Of a stretch of 64,000 nucleotides of DNA, positions 1 through 9,722 are shown piece after piece. The notes beneath the pieces are model-generated. The model had not been told where the DNA came from. It did not search any database and saw only the letters and a program-made list of their open reading frames with translations. Each line of letters starts with the position of its first letter. The stretch's first letter is position 1. Source of the DNA: Parietichytrium sp. I65-24A (lineage: Eukaryota; Sar; Bigyra; Thraustochytrida; Thraustochytriidae); NCBI GenBank assembly GCA_012862575.1, contig BLSF01000014.1:62001-126000 (forward strand), read 5' to 3'. The translations under genes were made by a program, and so were the position numbers.

Positions 1-601
1 CATAGCCTAGAGCTCTTGCAATAGTAGGGGTCACCGAGACGGCAGCCACGAGCCGAAGGGGCTCGGTGAACTTGGTTAGGATCCAAGCGAGAGCGAAATT
101 CCCTGCCTTCGGGGATACTTTAGACATGTCCACAAAGTTATTTAGCCCGGTTGATTCTAAAAGTGAGATGGCGTCTCCTGCCCCGATCACCTTGCTTTCT
201 ATGAGACCGTACAGGAGGAAAAGGGTGCCCACGTAGATCCCGCCATATGTTCCAAATGCAACTGCGCCGTATTGCTTGAATAGTTGTCGCAACCTGCCCA
301 ATTGCTCCTGTGCTTCTGCTTTCATTTGTTCCCCAGCGGTTTCTGGAACATTGGAATTATTTTCTGTTTTTTTGGGCTCCGAAGAGAACTGACGGCTCTG
401 GAGGCCACCCCAAACGAAATCTAAATTACCACCAAGCTTATACCGATCCTTTTCTTCGACATTAGTGCTGGATCTCAGCAGCTCAAACTGCGGCGCAGCA
501 CGAACCGGGGCCAGCAAAGACCGTCCGCGCAAGTTTGCTTGAGCACATGAAATGCCAAATTTTGCTCCATTCCTCAGCGCCGCACATCTAGCGAGCATCA
601 T
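1..601 (-). CDS. FAM210/DUF1279 family organelle membrane protein (C-terminus cut by window edge)
   Basis: The frame starts at an ATG at 601 and is open to the window edge, giving 200 residues. A second in-frame ATG follows directly. Residues 1-75 are rich in R, A and S with few acids and resemble a mitochondrial or plastid transit peptide. From about residue 103 the sequence matches the DUF1279/FAM210 domain: LRQLFKQYGAVAFGTYG, a hydrophobic helix, then FALAWILTKFTEPLRLVAAV and TPTIARALGY. Family members are inner-membrane proteins of mitochondria (FAM210A/B) or plastids; FAM210A has been tied to organelle translation. The exact compartment here is inference. The protein is divergent with the RING gene, with about 2.2 kb between them. 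Confidence 0.8.
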   Translation of the reverse strand, partial: MMLARCAALRNGAKFGISCAQANLRGRSLLAPVRAAPQFELLRSSTNVEEKDRYKLGGNLDFVWGGLQSRQFSSEPKKTENNSNVPETAGEQMKAEAQEQLGRLRQLFKQYGAVAFGTYGGIYVGTLFLLYGLIESKVIGAGDAISLLESTGLNNFVDMSKVSPKAGNFALAWILTKFTEPLRLVAAVSVTPTIARALGY

Positions 602-1882
602 CTTGTGTGCGTGGTTTCTCTATTCCCAGCCTTGATCGAGGGCCCACGGCGGTGCTCCTTCTGGAGAAGATCTGGCCGGAACTTGAAGGCTCCTGAGCCT
701 CCGTTCGCTCCTCTCACAGAGCTTCGCCTTTCTATCCGCTGTGTCTATCGAGCGCTTGCTCCTGGCGCCCAACACTCGCTCCCTCCGTCCCTCTCTCTCT
801 CTCTCTTCTTTGTTTCTGCGCAACCGCTTTCCCCGATGTGTTTGGAACGAACACTGACGCTGCGACTCTGGAAAGCTTCTCCATCGCCACATTCTTTCTT
901 TCCTTCTTGTTTCACTGTTTCTCACTGTGAATTCTCTAGACTAGACAATGCTCCACCAGTTGAACTATCTACCGAGTGCTGCACTGCTGTTACGAGTACC
1001 ACTGTCGAAACCACACTACTCGGGCAAGTGTGACCTTCCGCGTCATTTCTCCATCTTTCTCCAAGTCACTGTAACGTCTGTAACTTACCTCGGTCGATCG
1101 AAGGATAGAAAAAGAGTAATGATTCGTTCGCCTGCTTTTTTCTTCCGCGTTGCTTGCTTTCGTTAGTTCGAATGCGGACAGACCTGCGAGTCTTCGAGAC
1201 CACATCTTTCGAGACCACGTCTTCACATTTTCTAAAGAGGACAGTGCCAAGGGGTACTGTGAGTAACCTAATCGCTACCGTCTCCTAATTAACCGACTAA
1301 AGAGCGCCTAGCCACCAGCACGGTGCGTCGGTTCTCCCGGCTCTGTCGGGTTCTCCGCCAAGGAACCGGGGACGCACGTGATCGAGGCGACGTCCAAGTT
1401 GGGAAATGCAGGCACGGAAACACTCGCTCGGAGCCCGTTTGAGTTTGAGGCTCTCGCAAACGCCACCACCGGGAACTGCTGCCGCCTGACTGCCACTCTT
1501 TTTGACAAGACTTCTGCGACATATGGAACTGCGGTTCTTCTGGTACGACATGTGGACCTGCGGTTCTTCTGGCGCAACTCAAGAGCCAGCTCATGCTCGC
1601 TTGAGGTCATTGTTGCACGACTTCCAATGAGTTGTTGCGAAGCATTTTGAAAATCGCAATGCTATTTCTCAGTCCAGAACAGGTGTAAAACCTTCGCTCC
1701 CAAGCCGCCGACAGACTCACTGTTGCGGCACTCCTATTCAAAATCGGGAGAACTATCACCTAGCTAGACAATTTTTCTATCTGTAGACTACTAACGTGCA
1801 AGGCAGGGCTTCCACACTCCCATTCCAATGCTCCATTAAGATTTACCGTAAAGCACCTTAAAGCGGAGAACATCTCAGGTTG

Positions 1883-1971
1883 CCTCCACCCCCCGCAACA
1901 CTACAGACCGCCATAAGCGACCACTAGCAGCAAAGCCTTATTAGCGGTATAGTTGGACGGGGGGTGGGAGG
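1883..1971. other. Stable imperfect hairpin of about 89 nt, possible structured RNA or MITE-like element
   Basis: The outer arms CCTCCACCCCCCG (1883-1895) and CGGGGGGTGGGAGG (1958-1971) pair with a single bulged G. Inside them CAAC pairs with GTTG, ACCGC with GCGGT and ATAAG with CTTAT. No protein frame explains the symmetry. Whether it is transcribed is unknown. Confidence 0.4.
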
Positions 1972-2408
1972 AAGAACGCTCATAGTTGCCCTAAGATGTT
2001 TACGCTGGTCACACGATTCAACGTTGCCATGTTTGCTGTACCATTGCCATTTTATTTTCTCCTTCATGTTCTGAACAGAAGCCGGAATAAAAATTAATTC
2101 ACTGTCAAGTTGCGGCTGTCAGGCAGGCCTGCCTTCAAAAATCACAATGAAGCATTAGAGGACAAAGAGAAAGAAAGAAAGAAAGAAAGAGACTTGGACA
2201 ACCCGTGACTCTCCTCTCAGCAATCACCCACTGTCTCAGCCTATCTCCTCCTACACCCACTTACAATCCCATTACCCCACCTTCTATCCCTCCACGGTCC
2301 TACGCAACCGAAGTAGACCAGATAATACCATGCTATGGCAGGCCTATCGAGTCCCCTAGCGCGAGAACCAGAAGGCTTTGCTCACAAACAGACACAGGAG
2401 ATCATAGC

Positions 2409-2410
<2 letters not shown>

Positions 2411-2446
<36 letters not shown>

Positions 2447-2471
2447 CAGAGAGAGAAAGAGAGAGAGAGAG
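2411..2471. repeat. GA microsatellite upstream of RING gene
   Basis: Near-pure GA dinucleotide tract on the coding strand, about 310 bp before the RING start codon. Confidence 0.9.
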
Positions 2472-2782
2472 GGAGCAGGAGTCTCTCGCCGTCACCAGCG
2501 GCGAAGAGTGCTCTAGCGCGTTTGGCACAGGTGGCACAGAGGACACAGACACACAGAGGAAACAGAGGAAACAGAAGACACAGAGGACGGCGCAGAGGAC
2601 GCGGAGGATAGTCGGAATACAGAGGAAGGCGACCGTTCTTGTTCTTTTACTTGTTCTTTTTCTTTTTCTCGTTCTCGTAGTCGGTGACGCAGAGCAGTAG
2701 CTTGGGGAGGCAGTCGCGAGGTTTGCTTCGCGGGAGCGCGTTGTAGGGAGGGGAAGAGAGAGCAAGGCGAGAGCTTCGGGAA

Positions 2783-3802
2783 ATGATGCCTCGTGGGTCG
2801 CGCGCTAGCAGCACGTCGAGCCGCGAGCACGGGCGAAACGTGCGTAGGAGAACTGGCGGGTCGGATAGTGATGACGTAGAGCTCGTAGGGGTGATGCGCG
2901 GCTTGCCGAGCGTGAGGCACTTTTGCCACAAGTGCCAGCGGTGTGTCACGATCCGAAGGAACCCTGCGCGAGAGCTTGTTTGTGGCACGTGCAGCGATTC
3001 ATTCGTGGAGGAAGTCCGAAACTCTTTTGAGCAGGATGCTGCGAGGGCTATTGAACGTAGACTTCAGAGCCGTGCTCCGATTAGACGGCTGACTGGCAGT
3101 CGGCCACATGACCGCCTCGGTGATCTTTTCTTTTTCGGCGGCCACGAAGATGACGATGATGATGATGACGACGAGGAGGAAGAGGATACCTTCGGTGATG
3201 ACGATTTTGGTGACGACGATTTTGGTGATGATGACTATGACGACGACAGTGCCTTGACATTCTTAGCGCAAGCCCCTTCGTTTATCATGACCCAGGAAGG
3301 AGCCGGGCCAGCCTACAATGCTTTGGTTGGAAGCATGTTGGGAAACTTTCTCGGCAATATTCATTTCCCCGGACCACACCGGCCAATGGAGCCGGAGGAA
3401 GGCACCTTCCGGAGTCTTCTCTTCCAAATGCTTGGGAGCGCGATGAACCAAGGCCCACCTCCGGCGTCTCAGAGCGCCATTTCTTCCCTCCAAAAGGTCA
3501 AGCTGCAAGAAGCAGACCTCCCGCTCGAATGTGTTATATGTTTGGATAGCTTCGAGTCCGGCCACGAATGCACAAAGATGCCTTGCGAGCACAAATTTCA
3601 CCACACTTGTTTGGTAAAGTGGCTGAAGAAAAACAATACCTGCCCTGTCTGCCGCAGAACTATTAACAGCGAAGCTGATGATCGACGCGACCGTGCGGTG
3701 GTTCCGCCGGCCCAGCCACAATTCTCAAGCAGCGCCCCGTCTTATGGCCGCCGGAGACCGCAATCCAATCAACGTGGTTCTGGAAGGCGTCAGAGGAGAT
3801 GA
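2783..3802 (+). CDS. RING-H2 E3 ubiquitin ligase (RNF126/RNF115-like)
   Basis: 339 residues in one exon, starting with a double ATG. An N-terminal zinc-ribbon-like finger (C48-x2-C51 ... C67-x2-C70) resembles the BCA2/RNF126 zinc finger that binds ubiquitin or client proteins. A very acidic stretch (about 122-155) carries FGDDD repeats. A C-terminal RING-H2 has C250, C253, C268, H270, H273, C276, C287 and C290 with the usual spacing, followed by a basic tail. The family transfers ubiquitin from an E2 to substrates, including mislocalised membrane proteins and receptors; the substrate here cannot be inferred. It is tail-to-tail with the 4198-5526 gene. Assignment as an E3 is firm; the subfamily is likely. 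Confidence 0.88.
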   Translation: MMPRGSRASSTSSREHGRNVRRRTGGSDSDDVELVGVMRGLPSVRHFCHKCQRCVTIRRNPARELVCGTCSDSFVEEVRNSFEQDAARAIERRLQSRAPIRRLTGSRPHDRLGDLFFFGGHEDDDDDDDDEEEEDTFGDDDFGDDDFGDDDYDDDSALTFLAQAPSFIMTQEGAGPAYNALVGSMLGNFLGNIHFPGPHRPMEPEEGTFRSLLFQMLGSAMNQGPPPASQSAISSLQKVKLQEADLPLECVICLDSFESGHECTKMPCEHKFHHTCLVKWLKKNNTCPVCRRTINSEADDRRDRAVVPPAQPQFSSSAPSYGRRRPQSNQRGSGRRQRR

Positions 3803-4197
3803 GCTCGACGTTGCTCGTTCAACTAACCCGCCAAGCGTCGAACGAAATGTGTCAAATGGCCAACTGTCGAAGTGCTCTTCGAGTGCCATGAGGTAGAGAC
3901 ACCTGAGTGAGCTCAGCCTTCGTGGCGGTTGTAAACACAGCTGGAATGAAAGAGTTCCAAAATTTAAGGAAACCGACTATGAATTGAATTACCATCTTAT
4001 AATTGTCACACTCTCTCAACTAAGCAAGACTCGAATCGATCGTGCCAAAAAGCTGCCCCCTCCTCAAATGGTGCGTAAGCGCTCAAACAAAGCATCGAAT
4101 CGTGGAGGTCCTACCGCCAACAAAACTACCCCTTGCTTTGATTCTAAAAGGAACTCTCTAAGTCACACGGACAAACTGCTCGAGCGAGAGAAAAAAA
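3803..4197. other. Short 3' to 3' intergenic spacer
   Basis: Lies between the stop codons of two convergent genes. Nothing beyond likely 3' untranslated sequence is seen. Confidence 0.6.
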
Positions 4198-5526
4198 CTA
4201 ACAATAAGGAAGAGTGATGTGAACTTGATGGCTCGAAAGAGTCCACGCAGCTTCTTCGAATACCTCGCGCACAATGGCATTCGCGCCATCGCTGAACAGC
4301 TTATAATCTCTACACATTCGAGTTGCCGGCGGCGCGTTTCCATCACAGTGATCGACAATATTCTCAACCCAGTGACGGAGAAGCTCGAAGCGAGGCAGAA
4401 CTGCGCTTTGCTCGCCAGCTTTTCCGAAGATCTGTCCGGGATCAAAACCTTCCTCGCAGGACTTTTTCAAAAGCAGAGGGTCCTTGATTTCAATTTCAGA
4501 ATTTGCACTGCAAAGAACTGTACCATCCTGAAGACAGAGTTGAGCAGCGCGGTCAAATGTTCTGCTGGTATCGGTTTCTGACACGAGTTTACCCTTTTCT
4601 AGAATATTTACATGCACAGGTTCATCCAAGTAACTCGACAAAAGGCGCTCTACGTTTCCGTTCGCTGTGAGAAGCACTCTTTGGAACGGCAAGAGAACGT
4701 CTCCGTTGGACACCATCGCGCTAGTTTGGGTGCCAGACATGAGGTCACCAAATGTCCCTGGCTGCTGTTGCAGCTGAAGCTGAGCGGCTGTGGAAGCACC
4801 CCTGTCTCTTTGACTGCCACGCTCACGCTGCTGACGCTCAAAGCGATCAATTACTTGCAAATTGAAGTCTTCTCTGATCTCGCACAGTATCCCATCAGCG
4901 CTCAACGTGTACTCCCTCGACAGCGCTTGTGCTGATTCTCGAGAGACGCTGAGCAGTTGGAACCTGGGGAGAATGTCATATGCCCTGAACAGCTGCCCGA
5001 TCCCTACCTTGCCAGACTCCACTGCCAGCACATAGTCTGCCCGCCGTAGCGTCACCTTGCTCACCGCCGTGGCAAATTTGACACCTGCGCATTCGAGATC
5101 CACTTGCCGCTCGAACAGCGCGGAGCCCTCGTCCTCGTCCTCGTCCTTGGATGGGCTCTTCCCCGTGCTCTCCGGGAGCATCCTCCCGTTCCTCACCACC
5201 CGCACGGACACCTCTTCGTTCGCCCAGCTGCTCACCACGCGCTGGAGATTACCGTTCGCCGTCGCGAGCACGCGGTCTAGCGCCCGAGAGAGACCGTGCC
5301 GCGCGGGCAAAAACGGCGAGGACGCGGCTCTTCTCTGCGTTTCCGAGTGGCCGCTTTCTCCCGGACCGTCCCCATCATTCGACAACGCCGGTCCGCGAGA
5401 TGAAAACACACATCTCTCCGGCTCTGCCTCGGGGCTGCCAGCCACCGATTGCGACTGCGGCGAATGGGAGGCGGAGTCGGAGTACGACGGCTTGGCGCCG
5501 CCGAGGAGGTCGCCGAAGTGGCTCAT
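4198..5526 (-). CDS. Unrecognised protein made of two copies of one domain
   Basis: 442 residues, ATG at 5526. The protein is an internal duplication. Copy 1 (about 1-228) and copy 2 (about 258-442) each begin with a short FGDLL/FGDLM-type motif, followed after a spacer by RVLATANGNLQRVVSS in copy 1 and RVLLTANGNVERLLSS in copy 2. Each then has a short beta-rich stretch with an IGQLF/PGQIF-like element, a LPRFQLL or LPRFELL motif, and a REYTLSADG or RDYKLFSDG motif near the end. The copies are clearly homologous but diverged. The TANGN...L.SSY signature recalls poorly characterised plant and algal proteins, and faintly the chorismate-lyase fold, but I do not claim that function. No signal peptide or membrane segment is seen; the linker at 229-258 is Q/R-rich. 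Confidence 0.75.
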   Translation of the reverse strand: MSHFGDLLGGAKPSYSDSASHSPQSQSVAGSPEAEPERCVFSSRGPALSNDGDGPGESGHSETQRRAASSPFLPARHGLSRALDRVLATANGNLQRVVSSWANEEVSVRVVRNGRMLPESTGKSPSKDEDEDEGSALFERQVDLECAGVKFATAVSKVTLRRADYVLAVESGKVGIGQLFRAYDILPRFQLLSVSRESAQALSREYTLSADGILCEIREDFNLQVIDRFERQQRERGSQRDRGASTAAQLQLQQQPGTFGDLMSGTQTSAMVSNGDVLLPFQRVLLTANGNVERLLSSYLDEPVHVNILEKGKLVSETDTSRTFDRAAQLCLQDGTVLCSANSEIEIKDPLLLKKSCEEGFDPGQIFGKAGEQSAVLPRFELLRHWVENIVDHCDGNAPPATRMCRDYKLFSDGANAIVREVFEEAAWTLSSHQVHITLPYC

Positions 5527-6168
5527 TCCTCTCTCGTTCAGTTTTTGTTCCGCTCGCTTCTCTCTCCGGCGGGCTTTTCAAGTATCTGGGCAGCTTGGGT
5601 TATTGTTAGGCTCCTCCTCGCGAATTGCATAATCTTCGCTCTTCGCTCTTTGATCTTTGATCTTTGATTTTCCTCTCCTTGTCTCCTTGTCTCCTCGTCT
5701 CCTCCTCGCCTCGAGTGACTCACAGACTTGACAGACTTGACAGACTTTCTTCACAGACGCCACTTTGCTATGCTACACTTTTGCAGCTGTGCTGACAGTA
5801 CTATTACGCGCTCCATTCTCCAGCTATTCCACTCACGAATAAGTCACAATATTAGCTGCAGTAGAGCGACTCGCTTCCGGGCCGGTTCTCGAGGGAGGAA
5901 CCGAGGGCGTGCCAGTCGCAGAAAAGTACTTTTTCTTCGGTTCCACTAGCTATAGTTGAAACTCTACTCTAGTAGGCTCGCTTTTCAGGTGAAAGGAGAG
6001 ACCGTGACATGACTGTGCCACAGTGTATTTGCATGAAAGATTCTCTCGCAGAGAGAACAAGTGGGAGTGAAAACAATAGGGAAGGAGGGGTGCGCGGGTA
6101 AGATCGTAACGTACGTCGATAAGAGTCGTGGGAAAAGGAAGAAAGGTCTCGACCAGGTGACTGTGGGA
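5527..6168. other. Intergenic region between divergent genes
   Basis: A pyrimidine-rich tract at 5630-5712 is purine-rich on the coding strand of the duplicated-domain gene. The bases just before 6169 stay in frame with the membrane-protein gene but lack an ATG. No other feature is seen. Confidence 0.5.
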
Positions 6169-6714
6169 ATGCGCGTGTTCAACCGGCTGCTGATCCTAGC
6201 GACCCTCGGGTGCTGGGGGGAGCTCCTGTACCATAATGCGCAACACGGTTTGTTCCCGCACGCGATGGACACCAGGCTGAGCTGGGATAAGGCGGATCTA
6301 TTGGAGTCGCTCCACGCGCTGGGCAAGGAAGGCAGGATGGAGTATCAGAAGATGTACTCGGGGCTGATTCTCGGTGATCTGGCTTTCCCGATTTTGTACG
6401 GACTCTTCATGTGTTTGCTGCTTGTCGGGAACGGGTCGCGACTATGGTTTTTCCCCATCTTGGCAGGCGTGGGAGACGTTTTGGAGGGCCTCACCATACA
6501 AAAGCTGCTTGTGCAGTTTGACAAAGACGAGACCCTCGATGACGATCAAGTGTTCTGGGCCGGAACGGTCTTCACTCCTGCAAAGTGGGTTTTTGTAGTT
6601 TGCAGCATCGCTGCAATACTGCTGTCCAACAATGGCGGAACCTTGAAGAGCGGCGTACACCAAAATGGTTCCGGTCTTGACGGAAAGGGACAGAAGAAGA
6701 CGAAATCTATCTGA
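6169..6714 (+). CDS. Small four-helix integral membrane protein, function unknown
   Basis: 181 residues from the first in-frame ATG (6169). The open frame continues about 108 nt upstream without an ATG, so a spliced or non-ATG N-terminal extension is possible. Four hydrophobic helices are visible: near residues 5-22, after KMYSGLILGDLAFPILYG, around RLWFFPILAGVGDVLEG, and FTPAKWVFVVCSIAAILL. The loop between helices 3 and 4 is acidic (KDETLDDDQ). The tail is short and basic. I do not recognise the family. The even spread of charged residues and long uninterrupted frame support it being a real gene. Confidence 0.7.
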   Translation: MRVFNRLLILATLGCWGELLYHNAQHGLFPHAMDTRLSWDKADLLESLHALGKEGRMEYQKMYSGLILGDLAFPILYGLFMCLLLVGNGSRLWFFPILAGVGDVLEGLTIQKLLVQFDKDETLDDDQVFWAGTVFTPAKWVFVVCSIAAILLSNNGGTLKSGVHQNGSGLDGKGQKKTKSI

Positions 6715-7179
6715 AAAGATTGCCTGGCTTTGTGCTCGCACGTTAAATATCTTGTATCAAATATCCCCTCAAGCTGGTTCGAAACATTTGTTCAATTAAT
6801 TTAATTTTTTAACGTTCATTTTCTCCCAAAGCATTTGCAAGGGCCCAGGGAGCATGCTCCGAAGGAAAATCTGCGAGTTGAGCACTATACTTTCCGCGGT
6901 TCAGTAGGACATTATATTGAAAGATCGCGATATGGCTCTTTCAATCCCGCCGTGACTGACAGACTTTGAACAACTTGACACTGTGAATTTGTAATTTAAG
7001 TTTTAGTTCTTTTCGAATAAATTTTCTTTGGTGATGTGTAAATAAAATAAGAAACGAATGTTACAATGGCGAAAAGCCGAGCCAATATAAGATATAGTTA
7101 TAGTTGCAGACGAAGCAACTCACACGATGTGCTCATCGGTGGTGTCGGCCAGACACATTTGAGGGAAAAAATCACCCAC
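6715..7179. other. Convergent 3' spacer
   Basis: AT-rich sequence between two stop codons with several AATAAA-like sites (for example around 7016 and 7043). It likely holds the 3' ends of both neighbours. Confidence 0.5.
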
Positions 7180-9366
7180 TTAAACCCGTTCACCACCAGT
7201 GGTCTTCTTGGCTGCATTCTTCTTCGCCTCCGCAAGATTCATATTGTACTTGTCGTGCTTGCGGAAGAAGACTTCTGCCAAAATGAAAGAAAGGTAAGCA
7301 AGAGCAGGCAACAAAATGGAGAAGAGCACAGGGATGAACGGAACAAAGTCACCAATTGGTCCAACCAAGCACACGTTGAGAGCTCCGGTGCCTTGAGCAG
7401 AGCAGGTTGTTGGCTGGTTGCCAAGGGCGAGGTCGTTGATCGCAATAGCCTCAGGAAACTCGTTGGTCAAGACGTAGTTTGAGGTGTACATTGTCTGATT
7501 GCAATCAGCGTCATTGATGTTTTGCGCGCAAGTCTGATTGTTATCGTAGTACAGCGCGTCGGTTGCATAGGTGGACATATCGTATCCTTCGCATCCAAGG
7601 AGTGAGTTGATAGTCGAGCCTGCAGCGCTTGTGCTGTAGCACCAGAGGCGGGCAATGCTAGTGGAGAACCCATCAGTGTTGCTGAGCAGACCAGCGCCGA
7701 GGCACTCTTCTGGGCGCGAGCCCTCTGGAACATAAGATGCAGGCAGAATTGGCATCTCGTATGTGGTCTGGAATGGAACAGTTGCACTTGGCTTGCCTTG
7801 AATGGCGAGAGACAGCTCTCCGAGGGTACAGTTACTTGGCACATAGTAGATCGCTCCAGTGTTCTCGTCAAAGCGTGGGCAAGTCTCGACTCCACATGGG
7901 CAAGTATTTGTCTTGTCTGCGGATGAGAAGGTGCTTGGGATGCAAGAGAGGTCAGGAACGATAGGCTCGATGTAGTCGGCGAGCAAGTTTCCGAAGATAG
8001 TAATTCCGATAAGCTTGCCGAGAGCCTCAGAGCTGCGGATCGCACCAGCCATAGTTCCGCGCTCGCGGGCTCCGACCTGGCTCATGAGAATCGTGACGGT
8101 TCCAGGATACACCGAGCTCGAGAAGAAGCTCATTGGCACCATGAGATAAGAGAGGTTGACAGTAGGAGCGAAGCTGAAAGCGAAACCAAGAGCGACAAAG
8201 ATAATGCTCGCAACATGGATCATTCCCTTGAGGCCGAACGCGCGAGTGTACAGAGGAGTCATAATCGCGGCACCAAGTCCGGAGGCGATCCATACACAGA
8301 CAATAAATTGAATAAAGTCAACGAGCTGGTATACCGCGTAACGGCGGAGCCACCATCCTGCAGTCGCAGCCTCTGTAGCGCCAACAGCAACCCAGCCAAA
8401 GAACGCGCTCAACCAGATGAAGAACATGTATGGGGTTCTGAAGATCATAAACAGGAAGCCAAATGGGTTGGCCTTCTTCCAGTTAATGGTCTTGGTGCGC
8501 TCCTCCTTGTGAACAGACTCAGGGAGAAAGACAGCTGCGAGCGCAATTGCGATGAGCATCATTGCAAGGCCGGTCGCGTACGACGCGAAGAACATTTTGT
8601 TGTATGATTCATTGCTGGCTCCTCTGCCGGTAGTGAGACTGGTGATGATGAGGGAGATTGCAGCACCGCTCATCAGGCCAATAAAATATCCTGCGCCCTG
8701 CATGAGCCCTAGGTTAGATGCAAGGAACTCGCGAGGGGAGATATCTGACACATAAGCGATGTTGTGAGGCTGAACCGGGCTGCTCATTCCCAAGAGAATT
8801 CCACCGAGGAAGAACAGAGGCAATTGCTGGGTTCCCCATCCGATGAGAAAGCAGACCGCTGCTACGGCGTATCCGGTCATAGCAAGCAGAAGCATAGGCA
8901 TACGTCCAAAGTGGTCAGAGAAAGCACCGACAAGAGTACCGCAAGTAAAAGTCATCAGACGGAGAAGAATCAAGATGAGGGTGTAGGTTCTCTGACTTTC
9001 AGAGGTTGGAGCGAAGCAGGCAGATTCCGCATCATCCAAATCGCAGCCATTGTTGACGTTGATAATAGTGTGCACAGAATATGGCATAGCGACGAACAAC
9101 ATGACGATGTAAGCTGCTGCGCCAGCCCAGCCAGTCAACGTCACAAAGGACACAAGCTTGAGCTGGCGTTTGCGGTCGTGCACAACAGAGAGCGAGTGCA
9201 TTGGGCGACCTTCGCCATCGCCGCTGTCGCTGTTTGGCCCATCGTTGCTCATCTTGCGATCGACGCCATCTTCATTCAGATCAACCCTGATTGAAGCCCC
9301 GTTCGCGTCGGCCTCGCGCTCCTCCTTGCTGAGGTCCACTGCCGCACTCTTGTTGTTTCCGAGCAT
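7180..9366 (-). CDS. Major facilitator superfamily transporter with large Cys-rich loop
   Basis: 728 residues from the ATG at 9366; the frame extends a further 60 nt upstream without an ATG. About 12 transmembrane helices are visible. The loop between helices 2 and 3 carries GAFSDHFGRMP, the classic MFS signature, and helix 5 has a GxGYFIGLMSG-like pattern. The N-terminus (1-75) is hydrophilic and probably cytosolic. Helices 11 and 12 are separated by an unusual insertion of about 190 residues containing many cysteines and several N-x-T/S sites (for example SNCT, NNQT, DCNQT). That predicts a disulphide-bonded, possibly glycosylated lumenal or extracellular domain. The substrate is unknown. 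Drug:H+ antiporters are the closest general look, but this is inference. Confidence 0.85.
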   Translation of the reverse strand: MLGNNKSAAVDLSKEEREADANGASIRVDLNEDGVDRKMSNDGPNSDSGDGEGRPMHSLSVVHDRKRQLKLVSFVTLTGWAGAAAYIVMLFVAMPYSVHTIINVNNGCDLDDAESACFAPTSESQRTYTLILILLRLMTFTCGTLVGAFSDHFGRMPMLLLAMTGYAVAAVCFLIGWGTQQLPLFFLGGILLGMSSPVQPHNIAYVSDISPREFLASNLGLMQGAGYFIGLMSGAAISLIITSLTTGRGASNESYNKMFFASYATGLAMMLIAIALAAVFLPESVHKEERTKTINWKKANPFGFLFMIFRTPYMFFIWLSAFFGWVAVGATEAATAGWWLRRYAVYQLVDFIQFIVCVWIASGLGAAIMTPLYTRAFGLKGMIHVASIIFVALGFAFSFAPTVNLSYLMVPMSFFSSSVYPGTVTILMSQVGARERGTMAGAIRSSEALGKLIGITIFGNLLADYIEPIVPDLSCIPSTFSSADKTNTCPCGVETCPRFDENTGAIYYVPSNCTLGELSLAIQGKPSATVPFQTTYEMPILPASYVPEGSRPEECLGAGLLSNTDGFSTSIARLWCYSTSAAGSTINSLLGCEGYDMSTYATDALYYDNNQTCAQNINDADCNQTMYTSNYVLTNEFPEAIAINDLALGNQPTTCSAQGTGALNVCLVGPIGDFVPFIPVLFSILLPALAYLSFILAEVFFRKHDKYNMNLAEAKKNAAKKTTGGERV

Positions 9367-9699
9367 GGTTCCTGTCGCCTTCCTGGCAATCCACCGGCTT
9401 GCACAGCTTGAACCGACCGCGGACACACCACTCTATTCGGGTTTTGCACAAGGACTTGAAAGCTCGAGCTCGTCTGCGGCTTTCCTTGCTGCTTTGCGTT
9501 TGGTTTCTGCTCTTCCTTTTTTTCAGGTCCGCCAAATACTTGGCCACCCAAACCCTATTTCACAAGGACTTCTTCCTACGGCCAGCTATGGACATCGCCT
9601 AGCAACCCCCTCTTCCTCGATCCCAGCTTTGCGCCAGGCACTGGATCGTCCTATACGCAGGTAGGCCTCCCCCTCACGTGCGCTAGCGATGGGCTTTGC

Positions 9700-9722
9700 C
9701 TCTCTCTCTCTCTCTCTCTCTT
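9700..9722. repeat. TC microsatellite
   Basis: Pure TC run; reads GA on the coding strand of the MFS gene, about 335 bp upstream of its ATG. Confidence 0.9.

Larger units (their letters stand above)
602..2782. other. Intergenic region between divergent FAM210 and RING genes
   Basis: No convincing gene is seen. It holds a CT run at 790-807, which is GA-rich on the coding strand of the FAM210 gene, a strong imperfect hairpin at 1883-1971, a perfect 14-bp palindrome AGGCAGGCCTGCCT at 2121-2134, and a GA microsatellite at 2411-2471 upstream of the RING gene. Short open frames here are low-complexity and have no recognisable domain. Confidence 0.6.

Noticed and set aside
605-1033. 142-residue open frame upstream of FAM210
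   Set aside because: Overlaps simple CT repeats, is Ser/Pro-rich by composition and resembles no protein.
3984-4217. 77-residue open frame overlapping the end of the minus-strand gene
   Set aside because: Lys/Asn/Thr-rich translation of 3' untranslated DNA with no recognisable pattern.
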